Shown piece by piece: positions 1-10,072 of a stretch of DNA of 64,000 nucleotides. The DNA comes from Chitinophagaceae bacterium (GTDB lineage Bacteria; Bacteroidota; Bacteroidia; Chitinophagales; Chitinophagaceae). How positions within the stretch are numbered: the first letter of the stretch is position 1; each line of letters starts with the position of its first letter. A program made the translations under genes and the position numbers. The notes beneath the pieces were generated by a model. That model saw nothing but the letters and a program-made list of their open reading frames with translations, was not told the origin of the DNA and searched no databases. The stretch covers positions 248,001 to 312,000 of the forward strand of contig JAFKGR010000002.1 in assembly GCA_017307735.1 (NCBI GenBank). The letters run 5' to 3'.

Positions 1-1162
1 CTACGTAATATGTGGTAGTTGATGATATATTTGGAGTTGTAAAACTACTTCCTGTTCCTAAAGATATTCCGCCAGTTGAATTAGCATACCAGTTAATAAT
101 TCCTGTTGACGGTACCGCACCCAATATTACAGATCCGATTCCGCACCTGCTTGCTGGTGTTACTGTTGCAATAGTGGGTATCGCATTTACAGTTTGAGAC
201 AGACCTGGAGAAACAGGGCTCGAACTGAAATTGTCATCGCCCAAATATTTTACAGTAATGGAATGAGAACCTACCGTTAAAGAGGTTGTTGTATAGGTGG
301 CTGTATTTCCTGAAACGGCAGAAGTAGCCAATAAAGTGGCAGCATCAAAAAATTGTACCTGACCTGTAGCGGGAGACGGTGAAGAAGAAATCGTTGCTGT
401 AAAAGTTGTGGATGAACCAAAACAAGAGGAGTTGTTGTTTGATACAACAGAAATTGAAGTAACTGCTTTGGTAATATTCGCAGTTGCTGATGCTGTTGTT
501 GATGCAAGCGTATAGTTTGATGCATCGGTTCCCGAAATACTGATTCCGGTTACTGTTACCGGTTTATTCGTTCCGACCGCTGCGGTATTGAAATTAGCCG
601 CTGCATAATTTATCGTTACAACATCACCGGATAGTTTGTAACTGCTTAAAGTAATTGCGGCAGTTGTGTTCCCGTCATATACTTTATCAGATGCTCTTGC
701 TGTTACATTTAGAGTTGCTTTATCAACCACAAAAGATGAGGAGGAAGAAGATGTAATTGATCCGTAACTATCCGTACTTGTAACCGTAAAACTATAACTT
801 CCCGCAGCAGTATTTACAGCGGATGTTACCGTTAAGGTAGCTGTGGTAATGGTATTACCTGCCGGAATGGTAACTGTTGCAGGCGAAAAAGAAACGCCTG
901 CCGGGGTGGTTCCCCAATTCAGGGAAAGTGTTGTTGAACCAGCAGTAGCTGCACCATCGGATTTAATGGTAACGTTGTAGGTTACGTAAGAAGAAATTCC
1001 ATAAGTAAGCGTTCCGGTTTGCGCAGCATCAACACTTATTTCTGTGACTTTATTTTGGGCCTGTAGGCCTGACGGCCGGAAAGAAAATAAGATGCTTAAT
1101 ACAATCGCAAAAAGCCCGAATATTTTAATTTTAGAAGAGTAAATTTTCCCCATAAAATTCAT
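1..1162 (-). CDS. Secreted Ig-like/YDG-domain surface protein, 3' end cut by window
   Basis: Reading leftwards from an ATG at 1162 (a second in-frame ATG is at 1153), one open frame of about 387 codons runs off the window edge. It starts with a signal peptide (hydrophobic stretch IFGLFAIVLSILFSF, then a cleavage-like LQAQ). The mature part is Ser/Thr/Ala-rich beta-sandwich sequence. A YDG-type motif (VYDGNTTA) lies near residue 150, followed by an Ig-like domain of the kind seen in Big_3_5 repeats and an Ig-like repeat ending in SSTTTYYV, typical of Bacteroidota cell-surface adhesins. Such proteins normally end in a type IX sorting tail, which is outside the window. The role (adhesion or matrix) is inferred from family only. 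It is absent as a long reading frame elsewhere because it has no stop inside the window. Confidence 0.8.
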   Translation of the reverse strand, partial: MNFMGKIYSSKIKIFGLFAIVLSILFSFRPSGLQAQNKVTEISVDAAQTGTLTYGISSYVTYNVTIKSDGAATAGSTTLSLNWGTTPAGVSFSPATVTIPAGNTITTATLTVTSAVNTAAGSYSFTVTSTDSYGSITSSSSSSFVVDKATLNVTARASDKVYDGNTTAAITLSSYKLSGDVVTINYAAANFNTAAVGTNKPVTVTGISISGTDASNYTLASTTASATANITKAVTSISVVSNNNSSCFGSSTTFTATISSSPSPATGQVQFFDAATLLATSAVSGNTATYTTTSLTVGSHSITVKYLGDDNFSSSPVSPGLSQTVNAIPTIATVTPASRCGIGSVILGAVPSTGIINWYANSTGGISLGTGSSFTTPNISSTTTYYV

Positions 1163-1408
1163 TTTTTCTTTGTGATAAAAAGAAATTGGAATGAGGTATT
1201 TACAAAGGAATGTTGGCGCTCGAAACGGCTTTCGATAAGAAGGATTTATGAGAAATTCAGTAGGTGTTGGAAAACGCTAATCGACAGTTATTGGTAATAA
1301 CCGCCGACAAATGTATATTTTGATTTTGAAATATCAAAGGAAACGTCCGTATTTCGGGAGAAATATATGGAAAACACCGAATAATAAACCTTGTATGTCT
1401 TAGAATTT

Positions 1409-2491
1409 CTAAAGTCCTGTTGGCAACTCTTTCTTTTGCCTGTATTTGGCGAGCGAAGGATCCATTTCAATGGCCTTGTCACATATTGCCTGTCCTTTGT
1501 CTTTTTGGCCCATCTTCTGAAAAGCCATTCCTGCCATGTAAAGGGAGTTGGCATCCGTAGGATTCAGGTTGAGTACTTTTTGATAAAATTCCACTGCACC
1601 TTCATAACGTTTGGTGCTGTACATTGCATAAGCAATATTGGTGAGCAGGGTTACATTTCCGGGTTTGTGCTCAAGTACGGTATTCAGATTTTTCATTCCA
1701 TCTGATACATCACCGCCATAAAGCTGGCAGAATCCGAGGTTTTCAAGGAAGTCATTGGTCTGCCGGTATCCTGCATTGGCTGCATCCTGAAATGTTTTGG
1801 CTGCATCTGCAAAACGGTTGGCATTATAATACAATAAACCCAGTTCATATTGCCAGTTATTTCTTGTGGGTTCATCTTTAACAGCCTTTTCATAATAAGT
1901 GATGGCATCATTATCTTTTTCCAGTTCCAAAAAAGTCCTTCCCAATGTATAAGAAACTTCTCCGTCTTTGTCATTTTGTTTCAGGGCTTTTTGCAACCAT
2001 ATCTGGGCATTTCCATAATCTTCGAGCCGGTAATAACTGATTCCCATTACCCTGGCTGCTTCATCACATCCGCATTGACCGGCCAATTGAATAGCCTGTT
2101 CATTTTTATTGCTGTTAAACTGGATCAGCATCAATTCTCTGGTAACCTCTTTATTCTTGGGTTGTAGTTCGTGTGCTTTTGAAAAATTGGTATTTGCCTC
2201 ATAAATCCTGTTCATCTCCATATTTACCTTTCCGTTGGCAATGTAAGCTTCTGCGTAGGCAGGATTTAACTGTATGGCTTTGTCAAAATCTTTGGAAGCG
2301 GCATTATATAGCCCGGAAGAAAAATTTTCCATTCCGGATTTGTAAAAGGCGCTGGCGCTGTCCTGGGAGAAAGAAAAAATGGGAAGGCTCGTCAGAATTG
2401 CAAAAAAACAAATAGTCAGGGGTAATTTACTTCTTTTCAACCTGGTAAAATTCCCCGGTAAAAAGGAGCTGTAAAGGTAATTCTGCTTCAT
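1409..2491 (-). CDS. Exported tetratricopeptide repeat (TPR) protein
   Basis: A 360-residue protein. The N-terminus carries basic residues then a hydrophobic segment (TICFFAILTSLPIFSFSQ), read as a signal peptide. The rest is made of 34-residue helical repeats with the TPR pattern (for example YNAASKDFDKAIQLNPAYAEAYI and later YEGAVEFYQKVLNLNPTD), about eight to nine repeats from residue 50 to 350. TPR arrays act as protein-binding scaffolds; the partner is not visible from sequence. The gene sits 33 bases downstream of glgB on the same strand and is probably co-transcribed with it, but a link to glycogen is not established. Confidence 0.8.
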   Translation of the reverse strand: MKQNYLYSSFLPGNFTRLKRSKLPLTICFFAILTSLPIFSFSQDSASAFYKSGMENFSSGLYNAASKDFDKAIQLNPAYAEAYIANGKVNMEMNRIYEANTNFSKAHELQPKNKEVTRELMLIQFNSNKNEQAIQLAGQCGCDEAARVMGISYYRLEDYGNAQIWLQKALKQNDKDGEVSYTLGRTFLELEKDNDAITYYEKAVKDEPTRNNWQYELGLLYYNANRFADAAKTFQDAANAGYRQTNDFLENLGFCQLYGGDVSDGMKNLNTVLEHKPGNVTLLTNIAYAMYSTKRYEGAVEFYQKVLNLNPTDANSLYMAGMAFQKMGQKDKGQAICDKAIEMDPSLAKYRQKKELPTGL

Positions 2492-2524
2492 AGGGTTTTC
2501 AGATTGGATTGAACCAAAGTTAAC

Positions 2525-4477
2525 TTATTTCAATACCAATGCACTTAACGCCGGCAGGCTAAGTTTTATTTCACACGATTTGCTCTTTTTATCCACTTTT
2601 TGAATATCCACTTTCTGGTTGAAAAATCTTCCGCTTCCCCAGTATTCTTTTGAATCGCTGTCAAAAATGATTTTATATTTTGCCTTGTAATTCACTTTGA
2701 TTACCCAATCTGTTCTTTCCACCGGGGTCAGGTTGAGAATAACGATTAAATCATCGCTCTTTTTCTGTCCTTTTCTTTTGTAACACATGACGCATTCATT
2801 GTAATGGGTCAGATCAATCCATTCAAAACCTCCCGGCTCAAATTGCTTTTCGTACAGGGCAGGTTCGCTGGTCAGTAAATGGTTGAGTTCCGAAACACAA
2901 TCCTGCAATTTCTGATGGGGTTCATATTTTAATAAAAACCAATCGAGTTCTCTTTCAAAATTCCATTCGGAGGTTTGTCCAAATTCGTTTCCCATAAACA
3001 AAAGCTTCCCTCCGGGATGGGTAAACATGTAGGTGTAAAGTGCTCTCAGGTTGGCAAATTTTTGCCATTCATCGCCGGGCATTTTATAGAGCATCGGCGA
3101 TTTGCCGTGTACCACTTCATCGTGGCTCAATGGAAGCATGAAGTTTTCATTGTAGAAATACATCATGCTGAAAGAAAATTTATCCTGATGGTCTTTCCTG
3201 AACAAAGGATCAATTGAAAAATAATCGAGTGTATCGTGCATCCAGCCCATCATCCATTTCATTCCGAAACCCATTCCGCCACCGGTGGTCATACCCGTGA
3301 TTCCGGGCCAGTCGGTAGCTTCTTCTGCAATCATCTGCACATCGGGAAAGTCACGATAAACCATTTCATTCAAATTGCGAACAAAGGCAATGGCTTCCAT
3401 ATTTCCGTTCCCGCCAAATTCATTGGGTTCCCATTGTCCGGATTTTCTGGAATAATCGAGCCTTAAAATTGAACTTACCGCATCCACTCTCATCCCGTCA
3501 ATGTGGTACAAATCGAACCAATAACGGGCATTGCTGATTAAAAATGATCGCACCTCTGCCCTACGGTAATTAAAAATATACGAATTCCAATCGGGATGAA
3601 ATCCTTTGCGCATATCCGCATATTCATAAGTGTGAGTTCCATCGAACATGAAAAGCCCGTGTGCATCGGCAGGAAAATGGGATGGCACCCAATCGAGGAT
3701 CACCCCAATATTCGCACGGTGCAAAACATCCACGAGCTCCATAAAATCTTCGGGTATGCCATACCGTGAAGTGGGTGCAAAGTAGCCCGTACCCTGATAA
3801 CCCCAACTGGCATCGTAGGGATATTCCATCACCGGCATAAACTCTACGTGTGTAAATCCCAGTTTGGTGAGGTAAGGAACAAGCTGTTTGCCGATTTCCT
3901 TGTAAGAATTAAAACTGTCCTTGTTATTTGGATCCGGTTTCATCCAGCTTCCCAAATGCAATTCATAAACGCTCCAGGGAGAATTAAGCGAATTATTTTT
4001 CTTTCTTTTCAGCATCCATTCTTCATCTTCCCATTTGTACCGGATTTTTTTTGTTTTGGATGATGTGGCCGGGCGCAGTTCCCAATGCCGCGCAAAAGGG
4101 TCTCCTTTCAATAATTCAACGCCTTCAAAACCTTTGATGAAGTATTTGTAATTTTCGTATTCGCCGATACCCGGAATAAATCCTTCCCAGATTCCGGAGC
4201 GGTCCAGTCTCACAAAAAGGGGATGGCTTTCTTTGTTCCATTCATTAAAGTCCCCCACCACCGAAACCTTTGTAGCATTGGGCGCCCACACGGCAAAATA
4301 GTATCCTTTTTTCTTTAAAACCGTTAATGGATGCGGGCCAAAATGTTGGTACAATGAATAGTGTGTGCCATTCTGAAAATTCCGGATATCCTCATCGTTA
4401 AAGAGAGAATAATTCCACACCGGGCGGGTACTGTCAACAAATTCTATATCCTCGTAATGTAATTTTTTCTTTGGCAT
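2525..4477 (-). CDS. glgB: 1,4-alpha-glucan branching enzyme
   Basis: 650 residues, slightly shorter than classical GlgB (about 630-730). The order is an N-terminal CBM48 domain (around residues 40-130, with FAVWAPNATKVSVVGDFNEW), a GH13 TIM barrel (about 170-540) and a C-terminal beta domain. Catalytic residues of GH13 are visible: the nucleophile Asp in DGMRVDAV (about 332), the acid/base Glu in MIAEEATDW (about 385) and the transition-state Asp in LSHDEVVHG (about 453). It creates alpha-1,6 branches in glycogen in the cytoplasm. AAGGA lies about 9 bases before the ATG. It is divergent from queG and precedes a TPR gene. No other glycogen gene is in view, so it stands apart from any glg operon here. 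Confidence 0.95.
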   Translation of the reverse strand: MPKKKLHYEDIEFVDSTRPVWNYSLFNDEDIRNFQNGTHYSLYQHFGPHPLTVLKKKGYYFAVWAPNATKVSVVGDFNEWNKESHPLFVRLDRSGIWEGFIPGIGEYENYKYFIKGFEGVELLKGDPFARHWELRPATSSKTKKIRYKWEDEEWMLKRKKNNSLNSPWSVYELHLGSWMKPDPNNKDSFNSYKEIGKQLVPYLTKLGFTHVEFMPVMEYPYDASWGYQGTGYFAPTSRYGIPEDFMELVDVLHRANIGVILDWVPSHFPADAHGLFMFDGTHTYEYADMRKGFHPDWNSYIFNYRRAEVRSFLISNARYWFDLYHIDGMRVDAVSSILRLDYSRKSGQWEPNEFGGNGNMEAIAFVRNLNEMVYRDFPDVQMIAEEATDWPGITGMTTGGGMGFGMKWMMGWMHDTLDYFSIDPLFRKDHQDKFSFSMMYFYNENFMLPLSHDEVVHGKSPMLYKMPGDEWQKFANLRALYTYMFTHPGGKLLFMGNEFGQTSEWNFERELDWFLLKYEPHQKLQDCVSELNHLLTSEPALYEKQFEPGGFEWIDLTHYNECVMCYKRKGQKKSDDLIVILNLTPVERTDWVIKVNYKAKYKIIFDSDSKEYWGSGRFFNQKVDIQKVDKKSKSCEIKLSLPALSALVLK

Positions 4478-4644
4478 CGGTGGGGGTCCTTTTTGAAGTT
4501 TATTCTCGTTTTGTCATTTTAAAGTTAGGAAATGATTTGAAAGAGAATGATAAAGTCTTCATTCAGTTATTTTATGTCAACTAAAAAATGATACGGTCAG
4601 TCAAAAATTCTTTTACATTGTAGCACTATAAATCTTCGCTGCAC

Positions 4645-5640
4645 ATGACACCTGTAGAAAAACATACGGATTTCATAAAAACAAAAGCTTACGACCTTGG
4701 TTTTGATTATTGTGGAATTGCCAGGGCACAACGGCTGGATGATGATGCAAGGAGGCTCGAACAATTTCTGAGCAAGGGATTCCAGGGATCACTTCATTAT
4801 CTGGAAAATCATTTTGATATGAGAGTGGACCCGACAAAACTGGTTCCCGGGGCGAAATCGGTAGTCACACTTTTAAAAAATTATTACCCTTCAGAAAAGC
4901 AGAGGCCTGATGCGCCGCAGGTAGCCAAATATGCTTATGGAAAAGATTATCATGAAGTCATCAGGGCGAAATTGAATTTATTTCTGGAATCGATCCGTGA
5001 GAATATCGGTGAGGTAAACGGACGTGGATTTACAGACAGCGCGCCGGTACTTGAAAAGAGCTGGGCTGAAAAGAGTGGATTGGGTTGGGTCGGGAAAAAC
5101 GGGATATTGATTACCAGGCAATCCGGCTCATTTAATTTTATCGCTACCCTGATAACCGATCTCGAATTGGTTTATGATAATCCTTTTGTAAAAGATTATT
5201 GCGGCACCTGCACCAGATGTATAGATGCCTGCCCAACCAATGCCATCTTACCTAATAAAGTAGTTCAGGCCAACAGGTGCATTTCTTATTTTACCATTGA
5301 ATTGAAGGATATGCTGATTCCCGATGAAATGAAGGGGAAATTTGAAGACAAGATGTTCGGCTGTGATATTTGCCAGGATGTATGCCCGTGGAATAAATTC
5401 AGCATTCCGAATCATGAAGAGGAATTTAAACCGGTACCGGAAATTTTAAATTATTCAACAAAAGACTGGGAAGAGCTGACAGAAGAAACCTTCAAAGTTG
5501 TATTCAGGAAATCTCCTCTCAAACGTGCGAAATACAAGGGCATCCGGAGAAATTTAAAATTTCTGGATGCTGTTATGAAGGATGAACCGAAAGATGACAG
5601 AGAGAATGGCGGAGAGCCGGATATTTTACAGAACCTTTAA
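4645..5640 (+). CDS. queG: Epoxyqueuosine reductase
   Basis: 331 residues. QueG reduces epoxyqueuosine to queuosine in the wobble position of certain tRNAs, using cobalamin and two [4Fe-4S] clusters. The ferredoxin-like ligands are clear: CGTCTRCIDACP near residue 186 and CDICQDVCPW near residue 242. The N-terminal part has the family's GARSVVTLLKNYY-like segment and GRGFTDSAPVLEKSWAE. The length is normal, though some homologues have an extra C-terminal HEAT repeat that is absent here. It is divergent from glgB and convergent with the following SRPBCC gene. Confidence 0.95.
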   Translation: MTPVEKHTDFIKTKAYDLGFDYCGIARAQRLDDDARRLEQFLSKGFQGSLHYLENHFDMRVDPTKLVPGAKSVVTLLKNYYPSEKQRPDAPQVAKYAYGKDYHEVIRAKLNLFLESIRENIGEVNGRGFTDSAPVLEKSWAEKSGLGWVGKNGILITRQSGSFNFIATLITDLELVYDNPFVKDYCGTCTRCIDACPTNAILPNKVVQANRCISYFTIELKDMLIPDEMKGKFEDKMFGCDICQDVCPWNKFSIPNHEEEFKPVPEILNYSTKDWEELTEETFKVVFRKSPLKRAKYKGIRRNLKFLDAVMKDEPKDDRENGGEPDILQNL

Positions 5641-5709
5641 AAAGGAATGGCGGAAGATGTTTGCCAGTTATGATGGTAATGCCGGATAGAAATTACCGGA
5701 ATACTGATT

Positions 5710-6213
5710 CTACCTGGCGGATTCGCAATAATCTTTCAGATTTTTCAGCGCTTCTTCATATTGAGGCCCGCTGATTTTATCGAGAAAAATCCCTTTCATT
5801 TTCTCCCAGGGATACCATTTCAGGTTTGTATTCACAACCATGTTTACACGAAAAACAGATTCTGGTAATTGAGAGATGGTAATTGTATAGTTTGCAGTAG
5901 ATCCGGAAGGGATGGTTGTGCTGAATGAAGCAGAGTTCGCTGTTTTTGTGAGATAACTGACTTGAATATTTTCTCCTCCCTTTCTGAGGATGGTTGCATT
6001 TTCTTCATTTTGAATCTGAATAGAACCCAGCTTTGTTTTCAAAAGCGGGAACCAGTTTGCCCATTGATCAAAGTTGTTGATTTGTTTTGAGATTTTATTT
6101 TCCGGAGCATTAATTTCAATCGTTTTGGCAACAGAGATATTAGATGGAAGCATCATCGACAATCCCATTAAAAACAATACCAGTATGGAAACAAGTATGA
6201 CAAATCTTTTCAT
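5710..6213 (-). CDS. SRPBCC-family (polyketide cyclase/START-like) membrane-anchored protein
   Basis: About 167 residues if started at the ATG at 6213, which places a hydrophobic segment (VILVSILVLFLMGL) right at the N-terminus. The frame stays open upstream to 6282, but the extra residues contain no signal-like sequence. The remainder matches the SRPBCC fold pattern: IEINAPENKISKQINNFDQW followed by beta strands and a C-terminal helix ending near ALKNLKDYCESA. Such proteins bind hydrophobic ligands in a helix-grip cavity; the ligand is unknown. Many Bacteroidota have this form with one N-terminal membrane anchor. It stands alone on the minus strand. Confidence 0.7.
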   Translation of the reverse strand: MKRFVILVSILVLFLMGLSMMLPSNISVAKTIEINAPENKISKQINNFDQWANWFPLLKTKLGSIQIQNEENATILRKGGENIQVSYLTKTANSASFSTTIPSGSTANYTITISQLPESVFRVNMVVNTNLKWYPWEKMKGIFLDKISGPQYEEALKNLKDYCESAR

Positions 6214-6411
6214 CTTCGCACAAGTTGAACATCTGAAAATAAGAAAGGCATTGGTCTTTGCCAATCTGTCGAAAGGAGGCAAATGTATTGGAGAAAGTTG
6301 AATTAAATTTATTTCAAATCAGGAGGTGGTGTTTATCATTTTGTTCTGAATCGAGGTGAGATTTTGAAACGGTTCTCTCATTAAATTCAAAAAAGCTTTT
6401 ACTTTGCATCG

Positions 6412-6918
6412 TTGAAAAGGAATAAAGAAGAGAAGAAGTCACTTACCCTTGCACTGGGTAGCAATCTCGGCGACAGACGCGGATCTTTAACAAAGGCGGA
6501 AAAACTAATTTCACATAACATCGGTTCGATTATAAAGAAATCTTCTTTGTACGAAACAGCGCCCTGGGGTTTTGCTGACCAACCTTTTTTTCTCAATTGT
6601 GTTTTAGAAGTTGAAACGACATTGAAACCCACAGAAATAATTCACCGGATTCTGAAAATCGAGAAAGTAATGGGGCGTAAACGTACATTCAAAAACGCTG
6701 CACGCATTATCGATATCGATATTTTATTTTACAACGATCTTATTTTAAAACGTACCAATCTCACCATCCCCCACCCTGCCATTCAACAACGGCGGTTTAT
6801 TCTTGAACCCCTTCGTGAAATGATTCCGGATAGAATCCATCCTGTTTTGCAAAAAAAAATTTCCCAATTGGCTCAGGAATGTACCGACCCTTTGGAAGTA
6901 AAAAAAATTGGTGAATAA
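6412..6918 (+). CDS. folK: 2-amino-4-hydroxy-6-hydroxymethyldihydropteridine diphosphokinase
   Basis: 168 residues. HPPK transfers pyrophosphate from ATP to 6-hydroxymethyl-7,8-dihydropterin in folate synthesis. Family signatures are visible: LALGSNLGDR near the N-terminus, LYETAPWGFADQPFFLNCV, and the ATP-binding signature RIIDIDILFYND followed by IPHPAIQQRRFILEPL. The frame begins at TTG (6412); no in-frame ATG or GTG exists between the preceding stop and the conserved LALGSN, so a TTG start is likely. A -7-like TTACTTTG lies four bases before it, which suggests a very short leader. The kinase gene downstream is a common folK partner in Bacteroidota. Confidence 0.93.
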   Translation: MKRNKEEKKSLTLALGSNLGDRRGSLTKAEKLISHNIGSIIKKSSLYETAPWGFADQPFFLNCVLEVETTLKPTEIIHRILKIEKVMGRKRTFKNAARIIDIDILFYNDLILKRTNLTIPHPAIQQRRFILEPLREMIPDRIHPVLQKKISQLAQECTDPLEVKKIGE

Positions 6919-6957
6919 TCGTGAATAATTTCATCCCGACTTTCCATCTTCTATCTG

Positions 6958-6965
6958 TATTTTTG
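6958..6965 (+). promoter_or_regulatory. Bacteroidota -7 promoter box before the deoxynucleoside kinase
   Basis: TATTTTTG matches the Bacteroidota -7 consensus TAnnTTTG and lies 20 bases upstream of the kinase ATG. No clear -33 TTG at standard spacing was confirmed, so this is a candidate only. Confidence 0.4.
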
Positions 6966-6985
6966 AAATCTGTGACCGCTGAGAC

Positions 6986-7618
6986 ATGAAGTATCATTTT
7001 ATAACGATTGAGGGAAATATCGGGGCCGGTAAAACTACACTTGCCCATTTGTTGAGTAAAAGATTACAAGCCCGGTTGATATTGGAAGAATTTGCCGACA
7101 ACCCCTTTCTGCCCAAGTTTTATGAGAACAAAGAGCAATATGCTTTCCCCCTGGAATTGTTCTTCATGGCTGAGCGTTACAAACAAATGAAAGAATTACT
7201 GCAAACCAAAGATTTGTTTCACCAGATAACCATCAGTGATTACCTTTTTACCAAATGCCTCCTGTTTGCCAGGGTCAATCTTTCTGAGAATGAATTTGCA
7301 TTGTACCAGCGACTGTTTAATATTATCAATCCTCAATTGATACAACCTGATTTGCTGATTTATCTGCACGCTCCCGTCAACCGGTTAAAAGAAAATATCA
7401 GGAAAAGAAACCGCTCCTATGAGCAATCCATTAATCCTGATTATTTATTTGACATCCAGGAAACATATATTCAATATATCAAACAACATCATTTCAAAAC
7501 GCTTTTTGTGGATGCTTCCAAAGCTGATTTTCTGGGAAACGAATCGCATCTTGATACCATATTGGATGCGTTACAAAAGGATTATAAAGAAGGGATGAAC
7601 TACCTCATCCTGCCGTAG
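6986..7618 (+). CDS. Deoxynucleoside kinase (deoxyadenosine/deoxyguanosine kinase type)
   Basis: 210 residues of the dNK/thymidine kinase-2-like P-loop family. The Walker A motif GNIGAGKTT is at residues 10-18, followed by the substrate-site EEFADNPFLPKFY and the family ERY motif in FFMAERYKQM. A lid-like Arg-rich stretch (RLKENIRKRNRSYEQ) follows near residue 130. These enzymes phosphorylate salvaged deoxynucleosides in the cytoplasm; purine specificity is inferred from the family form usual in Bacteroidota and is not read directly. It follows folK by 67 bases and has its own -7-like box, so it may have its own transcript. Confidence 0.88.
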   Translation: MKYHFITIEGNIGAGKTTLAHLLSKRLQARLILEEFADNPFLPKFYENKEQYAFPLELFFMAERYKQMKELLQTKDLFHQITISDYLFTKCLLFARVNLSENEFALYQRLFNIINPQLIQPDLLIYLHAPVNRLKENIRKRNRSYEQSINPDYLFDIQETYIQYIKQHHFKTLFVDASKADFLGNESHLDTILDALQKDYKEGMNYLILP

Positions 7619-7658
7619 GAAACAGGTCTGTACTAATTTATTTCAGTGAAGATATTGT

Positions 7659-8735
7659 CTATTTTTTCTTCTGTGTCTGATAGGTTTTAAAATGGCTTTT
7701 TATAAAATCAGTGACAAGATAACTTACCAGCTTGCCTGTGAGCGGATCAGATCTGTCATTGTCAAGTTTGACTGCACCTTCACAAATGTGAACATAGGCA
7801 ATGCTGCATTCGGTTGCTACAAAGTGCATAAATTTACGCGCATCCAATTCCGAAACTCCTGAGGGTGTCATTGCACTGCTTAAAACATGTGAAACGGAAT
7901 CGAGATCCAGCTCAATTCCGGTAAAACCATCTTCAATAAATTCTGTCGCACGTGCGATTGCCTGCATAAATGTTTTGTATTCCCTGATAAAAATATCTTC
8001 AAACGGGATATATTCAAGAAATGGATTTTCTCTCACGTCTTTGATCACATAGTCTTGCAGATAATTTTCGTGTACGCCCACCGCAAAATATTTGTTCAGG
8101 TACCCATCCTCGTCAGCATAGCGAAATCCATTTCCGGAGTGCCTTCCTTCGTGCATTCTGTAATCTGCATGGGCATCCAGATTGATTACGCTGATCTGGG
8201 CCAGCGGAATCAGATCTTTTTGATGCAACCCCTTGGCTGCCCCTTTGATATTTCCATAAGCATTGTTGTGTCCTCCGCCAATAATGATGGGTACTTTTCC
8301 TTGCCTGCATATAATTTTGACAACATTCTCCACCTGCTCATCTATGTGGTGCACCAATGTTCGGAGAGCTGTAATTCTCTCTTCGTGATTGGGCGCGGTA
8401 GCATGAATCAAATTTAATTCTTCAGAAAAATCGAATGCCCCGGCCAGGAAAATTTGTTTGCCTGTCATGTACTCATTGCTTTGGATATTTAAAAAGCTAT
8501 CGAGAAAGGAAGTCCACAATGTAGCAGCGCCACCCATTCCGTAATTCGCTTTTACTCCGGCATCTTCCGGGATCCCGATAACCACATAATGCGCTTTTGT
8601 TTGTGCCAGGGCTTCCTCAATATTCATCTCTGCTTTGGCACATTGAATTACCTCTCCGAGTTTTGTTTCATATCTGCGTATATGCGTATGGGTTAGAATC
8701 TGATCTTTAAGTATTACCCTGAAATTGTTTGCCAT
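7659..8735 (-). CDS. hutG: Formimidoylglutamase (arginase/ureohydrolase family)
   Basis: 358 residues of the ureohydrolase fold. Metal ligands are visible: the His in GGGHNNAYGN, the paired ligands in NLDAHADY and the Asp pair in ELDLDSVSH. Arginases share these motifs, so substrate is assigned from context: the gene directly follows hutI (16 bases apart, same strand), and a hutU-hutH pair lies 12 kb away. HutG cleaves N-formimidoyl-L-glutamate to glutamate and formamide, the last step of this form of histidine degradation. It is Mn-dependent and cytoplasmic. Confidence 0.85.
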   Translation of the reverse strand: MANNFRVILKDQILTHTHIRRYETKLGEVIQCAKAEMNIEEALAQTKAHYVVIGIPEDAGVKANYGMGGAATLWTSFLDSFLNIQSNEYMTGKQIFLAGAFDFSEELNLIHATAPNHEERITALRTLVHHIDEQVENVVKIICRQGKVPIIIGGGHNNAYGNIKGAAKGLHQKDLIPLAQISVINLDAHADYRMHEGRHSGNGFRYADEDGYLNKYFAVGVHENYLQDYVIKDVRENPFLEYIPFEDIFIREYKTFMQAIARATEFIEDGFTGIELDLDSVSHVLSSAMTPSGVSELDARKFMHFVATECSIAYVHICEGAVKLDNDRSDPLTGKLVSYLVTDFIKSHFKTYQTQKKK

Positions 8736-8751
8736 TTTTTGGTTTTGAAGT

Positions 8752-9978
8752 TTAAATGAATTCCCCTTTTATCATTACTTTATCAATGACATTCTGCCCA
8801 AATGAATAAGGAATGTAATTGATGGATGGAATTGGTTTTGTAAAAATAAGATTGGCTTTTTTACTTACACTCACACTTCCGGCTTGTTTATCAATTTCCA
8901 TGGCAAAGGCGCCATTGATGGTCGCTGCATTCAAAGCCTCTTCCGGCAACATTTTCATCTGGATACATGCCAGCGATACCACGAAATTCATATTTCCCGA
9001 AGGGGATGAACCCGGATTGTAATCGGTTGCCAGAGCCACAGCCGCATTGCTTTCAATGAGTTTTCTTGCAGGCGGCATGTTCATTCTTAAAAAAAATGCA
9101 GCCGATGGCAAAAGTGTTGAAATACCTTTGAAATTGCCCAGGTCCGATATGTCTTTGTCTGTTACGGTTTCCAGGTGATCCAATGAAATTGCATCTAACC
9201 TGATACCTGTCTGAATTGCGCCAATGCTGTTTAGCTGATTTACGTGCAATTTTGGTTTTAATCCGAAAGCCGCAGCAGCATTGCAAACAGTTTCCATTTC
9301 TTCCGGTGAAAAAAATCCTTTCTCACAAAAGGTATCCACATAATCAGCCAGTTTTTCCCTGGCAATCACAGGAAGTAAATCGTGAATCAGCATCTGGATA
9401 TAGGGTCCATGATTATTTCTGTATTCTTGAGGAAATGCGTGAGCCCCGAGAAAGGTGGATTTGATAATCAGGTTGCTTTTTTCTTTTAGCCGCTGAATGA
9501 CTTTTAGCATTTTCAATTCTCCATCGAAAGACAAACCATACCCGCTTTTGATTTCTACTGCTCCGGTTCCCAACAAAGCTATTTCCTCCAATCTTTTCCA
9601 GGCCAATAAAAACAACTGATCTTCGGAATATTGCTCAATTTTCTTTGCAGAATTCAAAATCCCTCCGCCGGCTGCAGCGATTTCTGCATAAGATGCGCCT
9701 TTTATTTTCTGAACAAATTCATTCTCCCGGCTCTCTGCAAAAACAAGGTGGGTATGACTGTCGCACCAGGCAGGTAAAACAATGGTATTATGGGGAAGGC
9801 TTTCTCCCCTGTAATTACAATTTTCCATCAGGCCGCAGTCCGCAATTTCACCATCTTCAACAACCAAATACCCGTTCTGGATCGTTGGCATTTGATTTAA
9901 ATCCTTTCCTCTTAAAGGCCCGGAAGCGCCCAACACTCCGGCTATTTGAAATATATCTGTAAAAACCCGGCTGCTCAT
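8752..9978 (-). CDS. hutI: Imidazolonepropionase
   Basis: 408 residues from the ATG at 9978. The frame is open upstream to 10032, but the extra 18 residues are unlike the family N-terminus, while the chosen start gives the usual length. It is an amidohydrolase: metal-binding HTHLVF (in [15 protein letters not shown]), later His in [12 protein letters not shown], and the Asp in [11 protein letters not shown]. It hydrolyses 4-imidazolone-5-propionate to N-formimidoylglutamate, the step before HutG, with which it forms a two-gene operon. It is divergent from the YyaL-type gene. Confidence 0.92.
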   Translation of the reverse strand: MSSRVFTDIFQIAGVLGASGPLRGKDLNQMPTIQNGYLVVEDGEIADCGLMENCNYRGESLPHNTIVLPAWCDSHTHLVFAESRENEFVQKIKGASYAEIAAAGGGILNSAKKIEQYSEDQLFLLAWKRLEEIALLGTGAVEIKSGYGLSFDGELKMLKVIQRLKEKSNLIIKSTFLGAHAFPQEYRNNHGPYIQMLIHDLLPVIAREKLADYVDTFCEKGFFSPEEMETVCNAAAAFGLKPKLHVNQLNSIGAIQTGIRLDAISLDHLETVTDKDISDLGNFKGISTLLPSAAFFLRMNMPPARKLIESNAAVALATDYNPGSSPSGNMNFVVSLACIQMKMLPEEALNAATINGAFAMEIDKQAGSVSVSKKANLIFTKPIPSINYIPYSFGQNVIDKVMIKGEFI

Positions 9979-10072
9979 AGCTGCTAAAGTTAGCTTTAAA
10001 ATATACTCCATCATCCAAATTTTAGAATACACGGAATGTTTAATTGGTACATTTATGGCGGAGATAATAATT

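Noticed and set aside
277..525. Gln/Leu-rich minus-strand frame inside the Ig-like protein region
   Set aside because: Out-of-frame shadow of the Thr/Val/Ser-rich coding sequence of the truncated surface protein on the same strand.
7659..8735. Arginase or agmatinase instead of formimidoylglutamase
   Set aside because: Motifs are shared by all ureohydrolases, but the gene is directly coupled to hutI and the other hut genes are nearby.
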